Assembly (NCBI GenBank): GCA_015062245.1
Contig: SUVA01000001.1
Span: 76,856-140,855 of the forward strand
Direction: 5' to 3'
From: Alphaproteobacteria bacterium
Lineage (GTDB): Bacteria > Pseudomonadota > Alphaproteobacteria > CAAHEQ01 > UBA3637
Length of the DNA: 64,000 bases
The notes under the pieces were generated by a model. It was given only the letters and a program-made list of their open reading frames with translations. It was not told where the DNA came from and searched no databases. This document shows positions 30,748-38,670 of the stretch, piece by piece. Both the position numbers and the translations under genes were made by a program. Positions within the stretch are counted from its first letter, which is position 1; each line of letters starts with the position of its first letter.

Positions 30748-31854
30748 CTACTCACAGAGGGCGGAGTAGTAGTAGTGGTTGAGACGGTCGTTGTAGAAGA
30801 CAGCACCGGAAGAAAGATTCACGTAGAAGGCGGAACAGGAATTATTGTTTGCGCCGGATGTACATTCCCCTGTAAGCAAATCACAACTGACCGCATCCGT
30901 CACCCAATAATAATCAGACCCCAGTTTATCTTTCAAATCCGACCAATTAACTGTTCCGCACTCACTTCCTTCACAATAGGCATAATCCTGATAACCGTCG
31001 GTGATTCCTAAATCCGCAAGAGATACAAGGGATTTATTGTGCGCTTTACAAAAGTTCACCGCACTCCACCAGCTTATATAGTCGGCAGAGACCGTATATT
31101 CATCAGTGTCAAGCGATTTTGTGGTTGCAACGGCGCATTGACCCGTGAAGTTATTATAACAGGCCGAATCGTCTTCTAAAAAATCAGCATTGATTGCGCA
31201 ATAGCACTTCTCTCCGCCACCATTTGTTTCACACCAATCATCACAATCGGCGTTTTTAGAACATGTCCCATCTGTTGTTTTTTCGGCGATACAATTACCC
31301 GCAACGCCACAAGTTGTTCCTTCGGGACATTCCACACCTTCACAAGCTGGGTCTTTTTCGGTTCCACTTCCCCCTGTTGGGCTTTTTTCGCCTTCGGCTG
31401 GATCTGTTGCCAGGTTTTTGTAATAGGTGATTTCAGCATTCTTTTTACCTTCGCTACTACCTGCTTTACACTCTATCCCCTGAATTATACCGCCTTTTTT
31501 TAATTGGTCGCAAACCGCAGAATCCACATTTTCAATTGTAATAGAAAATCCTTTTCCATCCAAAGCTTCGGTTGTACTTGGGGAAAATGTTCCATAACTG
31601 CTGTTTCCAAATGATGTGATTGTTTGGGGTAAATTCCCATCGTTGGTCATGGCCTGTGCCGATATGGTGGTGGCCAGCATACTGGCCTGATGTAATAACT
31701 CATTCGCTTTGTGTTTTTTCATGGCGACACCATAGCCGTACACGCCACCTACGGACAAAACGCCCACGATGGCCAACACGCCCAGCATTTCAACCATAGA
31801 ACGCCCCTTTTGGCTTCTTTTATAATTTTTGTTTGTTTTATTTTTTACCATCAT
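30748..31854 (-). CDS. Type-IV-pilin-like protein with Cys-rich middle and C-type-lectin-like C-terminus; candidate DGR target
   Basis: N-term KNYKRSQKGRSMVEMLGVLAIVGVLSVGGVYGY (G^RSMVE, E at +5, hydrophobic helix); C-term WWSAVNFCKAHNKSLVSLADLG...YYWVTD...CSAFYVNLSSGAVFYNDRLNHYYYSALCE. Confidence 0.75.
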   Translation of the reverse strand: MMVKNKTNKNYKRSQKGRSMVEMLGVLAIVGVLSVGGVYGYGVAMKKHKANELLHQASMLATTISAQAMTNDGNLPQTITSFGNSSYGTFSPSTTEALDGKGFSITIENVDSAVCDQLKKGGIIQGIECKAGSSEGKKNAEITYYKNLATDPAEGEKSPTGGSGTEKDPACEGVECPEGTTCGVAGNCIAEKTTDGTCSKNADCDDWCETNGGGEKCYCAINADFLEDDSACYNNFTGQCAVATTKSLDTDEYTVSADYISWWSAVNFCKAHNKSLVSLADLGITDGYQDYAYCEGSECGTVNWSDLKDKLGSDYYWVTDAVSCDLLTGECTSGANNNSCSAFYVNLSSGAVFYNDRLNHYYYSALCE

Positions 31855-32203
31855 TTTTTTGCTCCTTTCGTTAAATGTTAAGACAGTAATTAAAATTGTC
31901 ATTCTGAATGGGCAAGCCCATTTCAAAATGACAAACATAGTTAAACCCACTGTATTTGTCATACAGTGGGTCGGTTGTGCCAAGGCACAACTTAATATTT
32001 AAAACTAAATGTGTGTGTGTGTATAAGGTTTCTTTATTTATACCTTTAACGCCTTTTAAACACATTTTAAATAGCCTCCTATTTTTATCACATATCCCCA
32101 CACTAGCATAATTTATCCACCTTGTCAAGCGGTTTATGTGATGATTTTTCTACTCTTACTCATCACCTGCACATACCAACCCCAAAAGGATACGTATAAA
32201 AAA

Positions 32204-32222
32204 AACGCCCCGAAAGGCGTTT
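32204..32222 (-). terminator. Hairpin downstream of tRNA-Glu
   Basis: AACGCCCCGAAAGGCGTTT. Confidence 0.6.
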
Positions 32223-32230
32223 GTATTTTT

Positions 32231-32306
32231 TGGCGACCCCAGGGGGATTCGAACCCCCGTTACCGCCGTGAAAGGGCGATGTCCTAGGCCTCTAGACGAT
32301 GGGGTC
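32231..32306 (-). tRNA. tRNA-Glu(TTC)
   Basis: GACCCCATCGTCTAGAGGCCTAGGACATCGCCCTTTCACGGCGGTAACGGGGGTTCGAATCCCCCTGGGGTCGCCA. Confidence 0.95.
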
Positions 32307-32430
32307 TGTTCAAAGGCTTAGACGTTATTATAACTGATTTTTTTTCATTTTGCAAGAACTATTTTATATTGTATGCGATTTTTTAAAAATATACTTGACT
32401 CTTACGGTGTTTTTTTGTTATGATTTTTGT

Positions 32431-33648
32431 ATGAAAAGTCTGATAAAAGGGGTTTTGTGGATTGGTTGCTTTTGCGCCGTTTTTCCTGTTATGGCTCAGG
32501 GATATGTTTCGTCATCTTTAATTGCCGATACGCAAAGCGGTTATATGTTTTATAAAGATAATACTCAGGCACAAATTCCGCCGGCCTCTTTGACAAAATT
32601 GATGACGCTTTATTTAACCTTTGGCGCCATTGAAAAGGGCATTTTAAAATGGTCGGACGAATTACCTGTTTCGGATTATGCCGCCATTCAACCCAAAACA
32701 AATTTAAACCTTTATGCGGGCCAAACTTTAACCGTGCGTCAGGCGGTCAATGCCTTGATTGTGCATTCAGCCAATGATGCAGCGGTGGTGTTGGCCGAGG
32801 CTTTGGCCACAGATGAGAAAAAATTTGCCCAAATGATGACACAAATGGCAAAGCAATTAAATATGCATCAAACCGAATTTAAAAATGCTTCGGGATTACA
32901 CGTGGATGGGCAAAAAACAACCGCCAAAGATATGGCTGTTTTATCTTTGGCCTTGATTCAACATTATCCGCAACATTATCATTTATTTTCACAAAAAACT
33001 TTTGAATTAAACGGGCGCACCTATACAAGCCATAATCGCATTTTAAATGAATATCCGGGGGCCGAAGGTATGAAAACGGGCTATGTGTCAGCCGGTGGGT
33101 ATAACCTGATTACAACCGCCCAGCAAGACGGCCGGCGCTTGGTGGGAATTGTGATGGGCCAAAAAGATACCTATACCCGCGATAATATGATGAAAAATTT
33201 ATTGGACAAAGGTTTTAAACAAGTTGAACTTCAAAAAAAAGCCATTGCATCAGGCGAATTATCACCGGCTATGGATCCACTCCATCGGCGTTTTATGTTG
33301 CCCAAAACAGACATATCCACTTTTTCACATCACATGGAACAAAATGTTCGTTTAGCCTTAAAAAACGCCCATCAAAAACAACCGCCACACTTTAACACGA
33401 TTGTCCAAAATGGCACACTCGGATGGGCCATTCAAGTGGGGGCGTTCCGTTCCAAACAAAATGCACAACAAATGGCCAATCGGGCATTTGATTTATTAAA
33501 AACACCTTCTTTAAAAATCGCCACTCATTTGAATGAATCTTTATTTAAGGCTCAATTGACGGGTTTTTCGGATAAAGGCGGTGCCATTCAGGCCTGTCAT
33601 TACTTAAATCAGCAAAATTGTCCATGTATTTTAGTATCCAACTTATAA
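32431..33648 (+). CDS. dacA: D-alanyl-D-alanine carboxypeptidase (S11) with C-terminal SPOR domain
   Basis: IPPASLTKLMTLYLTF (SxxK), HSANDAAVVLAEAL (SxN), KTGYVSAGGYNL (KTG); C-term GWAIQVGAFRSKQNAQQMANRA. Confidence 0.9.
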   Translation: MKSLIKGVLWIGCFCAVFPVMAQGYVSSSLIADTQSGYMFYKDNTQAQIPPASLTKLMTLYLTFGAIEKGILKWSDELPVSDYAAIQPKTNLNLYAGQTLTVRQAVNALIVHSANDAAVVLAEALATDEKKFAQMMTQMAKQLNMHQTEFKNASGLHVDGQKTTAKDMAVLSLALIQHYPQHYHLFSQKTFELNGRTYTSHNRILNEYPGAEGMKTGYVSAGGYNLITTAQQDGRRLVGIVMGQKDTYTRDNMMKNLLDKGFKQVELQKKAIASGELSPAMDPLHRRFMLPKTDISTFSHHMEQNVRLALKNAHQKQPPHFNTIVQNGTLGWAIQVGAFRSKQNAQQMANRAFDLLKTPSLKIATHLNESLFKAQLTGFSDKGGAIQACHYLNQQNCPCILVSNL

Positions 33649-33657
33649 AGGAGGCAG

Positions 33658-34728
33658 ATGAAATATCTTATTTTTTTATTGATGCTGTTTCCGATAGGTC
33701 TGCAAGCCGGATTGGATGAAGTGGTTTTGTCTTCCAAAGATAAAAAGTGTGCTATCCGTTATTTAACCACCAAGCCGATGAAAGGTTGGACGATTGAAAC
33801 AAAAGCCGAATGTTCGGATGGTTGGGTGCATGGCTATAATCGGGTGGAAATTTTGGATATTCAAAAAAAATCAAAACAAACACTGAACGGTTTTTTTATG
33901 GACGGTTATTGGTTGGGTCTTTTGCCGGCCAAAGGCCATATTTTAAATCGCCTGACACCCCAAGAAGATGTTCAATCTTTAACTTTTATAATGGATAAAG
34001 ATGAAGAACTGAACAACACCTATATCGTTCAATTAAGAAGTACAAAAAACGAAGACGGTTCTTATACGGAATTTCAAGGATGCCCGATTTTCAGGTTGAT
34101 GGTTATAAATCCTGAACGAAAGTTATTTGATAATGAAGTTTTTCAAGAACAAATCGCCCAAAAGGCTTTTAGATTGGCCCAAAAATTATGCGCCAAATTG
34201 GAAACAATTGCCGTTTTCGGTGCAACCAAAACGGATGCGTTGGCTTCTGATGTGATTTTTCAAATGCAAATAGACGCTGAATCAAAAGAAAAAAATATTA
34301 TACCGATTCAAACGGATTTTAATGAATCTGACATCGCCCAACCCATAGAATTACGCCATCAATCGTCCGAAGTTTTAATGTCTGTGATACCCGAAAAAGA
34401 CGGATTTAAAATTGATTATTCAAAATCTTTTTCCTATCCCGAAAAATCAATTCCCCAAAAAGAAACTTTGCCGATTACCAGCTTGGCGCATTTGGATGTG
34501 CAATCACGCATAACCGATAAACCCGTTCAGGGAAAGGTTATTGTTCATATCAACAAAATTAATTTAGATGGAAGCGCCTTAACGGACTTACCCCAAAAGG
34601 TTTTGTTAAAACATCACCCAAAATTAAAAATCGGTTGGGCGATAATTCAGGGAAACTTTTATCAAAATGAAATGCAGGTAACGAATATAAAGACCTGTCA
34701 AAAGGAGTGGTGTTCAGATGTTTCATAA
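33658..34728 (+). CDS. Hypothetical secreted protein
   Basis: Signal peptide MKYLIFLLMLFPIGLQAG; AGGAGG upstream; overlaps next gene. Confidence 0.6.
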   Translation: MKYLIFLLMLFPIGLQAGLDEVVLSSKDKKCAIRYLTTKPMKGWTIETKAECSDGWVHGYNRVEILDIQKKSKQTLNGFFMDGYWLGLLPAKGHILNRLTPQEDVQSLTFIMDKDEELNNTYIVQLRSTKNEDGSYTEFQGCPIFRLMVINPERKLFDNEVFQEQIAQKAFRLAQKLCAKLETIAVFGATKTDALASDVIFQMQIDAESKEKNIIPIQTDFNESDIAQPIELRHQSSEVLMSVIPEKDGFKIDYSKSFSYPEKSIPQKETLPITSLAHLDVQSRITDKPVQGKVIVHINKINLDGSALTDLPQKVLLKHHPKLKIGWAIIQGNFYQNEMQVTNIKTCQKEWCSDVS

Positions 34729-35455
34729 AATTTTATTTGCCGGATTTATTTTATTTTTGGTCGGATTGGGCTTTATTTTTGCATCTGCATCCAAAACAAA
34801 TCAATTGGAAGAAAAATATAAATCCTATGGTTTTATACAATCCGATGTACATTATGAAAAAATGGAAAAATCATGGGGGGAACAGGGCTTGATTTTTTAT
34901 CAATTAAAATTCCCCGGTTTAAACGTTCCTCACCGTGTGGAAAAAATGATTTTAAATATGAATGATAAAGGCTTAAATGCCCGTTTAACAAATGTGCATT
35001 TAAACGTTAAACAGGCAATGCAAAATTTATATACCTCTGATACAATGCAGGCTTTAAATAAATATGTCCCTTATCAGGATTTTTTCAATCGCATTTTAAC
35101 CTCTTTATCTTTATTGGGAATTGACGAATTTGTCGGGGACATTTTGGTCAATACAACTTACAGTGATTTAAAAACAATGAATTTTTCAATTCAGATAAAT
35201 CAAGATAAAAAAGAAACGCTTGTTGTGGATGGTGTTATCCATGTGCCAGTCGTGGGATTACCGCAATTATCCGATTTATGGCAGGGTGATTTAAAATCAG
35301 CCGATATACAGGTGAAAGATAAAAGCAAATTGAAACGTTACATTGATTACGCCAAAAGCCGTCAATTTGAAATTCCACAAACATTAAAAAACGGGATAAT
35401 TTCTTTGAAAAAATTATCCCGAAAACTCCCCAAATTATCGGATATAATGCGCTAA
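34718..35455 (+). CDS. Hypothetical membrane-anchored protein
   Basis: N-terminal hydrophobic helix MFHKILFAGFILFLVGLGFIFA; overlaps the upstream ORF. Confidence 0.6.
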   Translation: MFHKILFAGFILFLVGLGFIFASASKTNQLEEKYKSYGFIQSDVHYEKMEKSWGEQGLIFYQLKFPGLNVPHRVEKMILNMNDKGLNARLTNVHLNVKQAMQNLYTSDTMQALNKYVPYQDFFNRILTSLSLLGIDEFVGDILVNTTYSDLKTMNFSIQINQDKKETLVVDGVIHVPVVGLPQLSDLWQGDLKSADIQVKDKSKLKRYIDYAKSRQFEIPQTLKNGIISLKKLSRKLPKLSDIMR

Positions 35456-35772
35456 AAATAAGTTTCCCACAAAAAAATCGCACTCAACGTGGATAAAACA
35501 ACCACATTGATAACAATAATATCCTGAATTGTACGAACAAAAACTTGTTTTGCTTCAAACATCGTTCCTTTCTCCAGTGTCAACCACCAAAACAAACGAA
35601 AACCAACGGCCAAAATGGATGAAACAATATACAAAGTCGGATCAAACAAAAAAGTTGAAACAGGTTTGGCCTCGGTTGATATGGCGTTCACAAACAATCC
35701 GATTAAAATTCCACAAATTACCGTTAAATTAAATGAAAAAAAAGCACTGAATAAAGATTTTTTTTGTTCCAT
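35452..35772 (-). CDS. Small multi-spanning membrane protein
   Basis: Hydrophobic segments; convergent with upstream gene. Confidence 0.55.
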   Translation of the reverse strand: MEQKKSLFSAFFSFNLTVICGILIGLFVNAISTEAKPVSTFLFDPTLYIVSSILAVGFRLFWWLTLEKGTMFEAKQVFVRTIQDIIVINVVVLSTLSAIFLWETYF

Positions 35773-35775
35773 GTT

Positions 35776-36762
35776 TTACCTTCTTCTTCTGATAATAATC
35801 GGTTCTTGTTTAGGTGTATTGGCAATTTCAATCTGGCGTTGCCGTTCTTCATAAACCAAGGGTGATTCCACCTGTTTAATAATATCACGTTGAATTCGGT
35901 TAAATTCAACCCGAGCCTTTTCCACCTGAGAAAGCGTCATTGAACGGCCCAGTTCTTCCAATGATTCTTTGGCCGGATCATATTGTTGATTTGCGGCCAT
36001 TTCCAACCACGCATGACCGGTAATCAAACTGCGCTCCACACCACTGCCGGCCAAATACATGGACGCCAATACATATTGCGCCGGCGCATAATTGTTTGCG
36101 GCCGCATAAGTATAATAACTTGCCGCCCGATTGAGATCACCTTGTTGTTCATAAATTTGTCCCAACAAATAAAAAGCCGGAATATCGTTTACCTTGGCGC
36201 TTTGAATCAAATAATCTTTGGCCTTTTCCACTTTATCTTCATTTTCGGTGGCCATATAAAATTCACCCAAATAACGCCCCACATACGGCCTTAATTCATC
36301 GGTTGGCACCCCTGATAATAATTCAATGGCTTTTTGGGTATCCATCAAAACACCATCTCCATTATAATAGGCCAAACTTAAATTGACCATAGCGGTAGCA
36401 TCTTGTTGTTCAACGGCCTTTTGATAAAATTCAATGGCCTTTTTCTTATTTAAGGGAACACCTTCACCACGATCATACATATAGCCCAACAACGATTGAG
36501 CATTGGCATTGTTTTTATTGGCAGATGCTGTTAGATATTCCACAGCTTTTTTCAGGTTTTGCGAAACACCCAAACCGTTGTAATAAAGATAACCGACATA
36601 GTATTGAGACCTGGCATCACCGGCATCGGCCGAAGGTAAAAAAGCACTGAACGCAGAAGAATAATTTCCCTCCTTAAAAAGTTGTTCCCCTTTTACAAAA
36701 TCAGCATGAACCACAAAAGGAAAAGTAAAAACAACTGTTGCAAGTAGTATCTTTTTGAACAT
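35776..36762 (-). CDS. Sel1-repeat (TPR-like) secreted protein
   Basis: Repeats such as AQSLLGYMYDRGEGVPLNKKKAIEFYQKAVEQ; signal peptide. Confidence 0.85.
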   Translation of the reverse strand: MFKKILLATVVFTFPFVVHADFVKGEQLFKEGNYSSAFSAFLPSADAGDARSQYYVGYLYYNGLGVSQNLKKAVEYLTASANKNNANAQSLLGYMYDRGEGVPLNKKKAIEFYQKAVEQQDATAMVNLSLAYYNGDGVLMDTQKAIELLSGVPTDELRPYVGRYLGEFYMATENEDKVEKAKDYLIQSAKVNDIPAFYLLGQIYEQQGDLNRAASYYTYAAANNYAPAQYVLASMYLAGSGVERSLITGHAWLEMAANQQYDPAKESLEELGRSMTLSQVEKARVEFNRIQRDIIKQVESPLVYEERQRQIEIANTPKQEPIIIRRRR

Positions 36763-36883
36763 ATTTTTCTCCCCTTAAAAATTTTTTTTTAATTATACTT
36801 TCAAAAAAAACAAAAAACAAGCCCTAAATGTAAAAAAATCGGATAAAGCCAAACGACTTTATCCGAAATTTATAAAAAATGCC

Positions 36884-37315
36884 TTATTGTAAAACAATAT
36901 CTACACGGCGATTTTGGGCACGTCCTGCTTTTGTATCATTCGGGGCCACAAAATCGGTTGCACCAAAACCTTTAACGGTCAATTTTTTGGCACAAACACC
37001 TTCTTTTTCCAAATATCCGGCCACAGCTTTTGCCCGTCTTTGGGACAAGTCTAAGTTATAGGCCGCATTGCCTGAGTTGTCTGTGTATCCGTTGACATGG
37101 GCTTTTTTACCGTCTTCTTTCAAAATTTGAGCCGCTTTATTCAAATTTGTTTTGGCTTTATCGGACAATTCGGCCGAATCAAAAGCAAACAAAGAAGCAT
37201 CCAATGTATAATCCGCTTTTTTGCCAGGGCACATTTCGGGATCGTCTGTACATAAATGGGAACAGCCGGCCAACAAAACAGAACCTGCCAATAATGTTAA
37301 AAATTGTTTTTTCAT
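36884..37315 (-). CDS. OmpA-family lipoprotein (Pal-like)
   Basis: LLAGSVLLAGCSH lipobox; VNGYTDNSGNAAYNLDLSQRRAKAVAGYL...GRAQNRRVDI. Confidence 0.9.
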   Translation of the reverse strand: MKKQFLTLLAGSVLLAGCSHLCTDDPEMCPGKKADYTLDASLFAFDSAELSDKAKTNLNKAAQILKEDGKKAHVNGYTDNSGNAAYNLDLSQRRAKAVAGYLEKEGVCAKKLTVKGFGATDFVAPNDTKAGRAQNRRVDIVLQ

Positions 37316-37390
37316 ATTAAACTCCTTTGGTTAAAATAGATTACATTTTCAATATAAAGTTATTTTGCCAAAAATCAAGTATTATTTTAA

Positions 37391-37858
37391 TTAATTTGAT
37401 TTGATGGTTTCTGTTGTTTGATAAATTGTTTTTTCCGGCGTTACAATTTTTTCTGTTTTTTCACGAATGGTCCAATTTTTGCCGTTTGATTTTTCACCAA
37501 TATCTGAAAAATTTCCCATCATAAAACCAATAATAAGGGCGCCCCAAAAAACAATTTCAGCAAAGTATTTTATCAACCCCAAAAAACCACAGATATATTT
37601 GGCCGGTGTATTTGTATAAAAAGCTTTTCCGTTGCCGTCTGAATTGATGGTAAAGATATTGATAACCGACCATAAACTGGTAATCACCGTTCCCACAAAC
37701 CCTGTGAATAAAGTGATGGCCAATTGAATCAAACCACGCCCCCACCTTTGGGCATAAAAGTTATGCAAACCGAACGGGCCGAATAACAGTGCCAAAATCA
37801 CATAAATCAGTTGGCTTTTTTGGTTTTTATGATATATCTGCTTTGTTGAATTTTTCAT
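37391..37858 (-). CDS. TM2-domain membrane protein
   Basis: LIYVILALLFGPFGLHNFYAQRWGRGLIQL. Confidence 0.8.
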   Translation of the reverse strand: MKNSTKQIYHKNQKSQLIYVILALLFGPFGLHNFYAQRWGRGLIQLAITLFTGFVGTVITSLWSVINIFTINSDGNGKAFYTNTPAKYICGFLGLIKYFAEIVFWGALIIGFMMGNFSDIGEKSNGKNWTIREKTEKIVTPEKTIYQTTETIKSN

Positions 37859-37995
37859 ATTTTGCCTCCTTTTGTTCACTAAGAATGAGATTTTAAAACA
37901 CAAAATGCAACCCGAACAAAAGTATCTTTAATACCCCATATCAAAAAAAACAGCCCCGAAAATATCAGGGCTGAAATTATCAAATAAAATTTCGC

Positions 37996-38559
37996 TTAAA
38001 ATAAATACTTCAACTTAAACATAATTGTATCCGAATTCATTTTAGATGTATTGTTACGTTTTCCGCCTTTTTCATTGACCCATAAATGGCGATATTCAAC
38101 GGCGGCCGCCATAGCGGTATTATTGGCCCATTCAGGCAATTCAAAATATTTTTCCAAACCGGCAATGCCTTGGGCGGCAATAGTATTATTATGATCCCAA
38201 CGGGCATAACCCAAGCCCAAGCCAACATACGGTTCGGCCCACCAACCTGTGTTGGGAATGACCCCTGTGGCATTAGCCATTAAAGCACGAAAACGACGGG
38301 TTTTACCATGGTCAGGCTTTAAATTCAAATGCAAATATTCACCTTCCAAACGCAAATCAAACTTTTCGGTCGGAATCACTGTACCGGCAAAAACAGACAA
38401 CATTTTGGAAAAAGTGTCATAATCGGATTTACGGCCGTCTGTCCAAGCATGACCGCCGTTCCAGCTGATTCCATAGCCCAAACCGGCATAGTTTTCGGCA
38501 CGCACAGCACCGGCAAATAATAACCCGACAACAGCACAACTTAAAAACAATTTTTTCAT
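37996..38559 (-). CDS. Outer-membrane beta-barrel-like protein
   Basis: Signal peptide MKKLFLSCAVVGLLFAGAVRA; alternating aromatic strands; terminal MFKLKYLF. Confidence 0.65.
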   Translation of the reverse strand: MKKLFLSCAVVGLLFAGAVRAENYAGLGYGISWNGGHAWTDGRKSDYDTFSKMLSVFAGTVIPTEKFDLRLEGEYLHLNLKPDHGKTRRFRALMANATGVIPNTGWWAEPYVGLGLGYARWDHNNTIAAQGIAGLEKYFELPEWANNTAMAAAVEYRHLWVNEKGGKRNNTSKMNSDTIMFKLKYLF

Positions 38560-38670
38560 TTTAATCTCCTTTTTTGATGGATAAACCATATTCCTGTATA
38601 AAAAAAAAGTCAAGTAAATTTTTATTTGCAAAAAGCAAAAAACTGTGATAGCCTTGAAAAAGGAGGCTAT

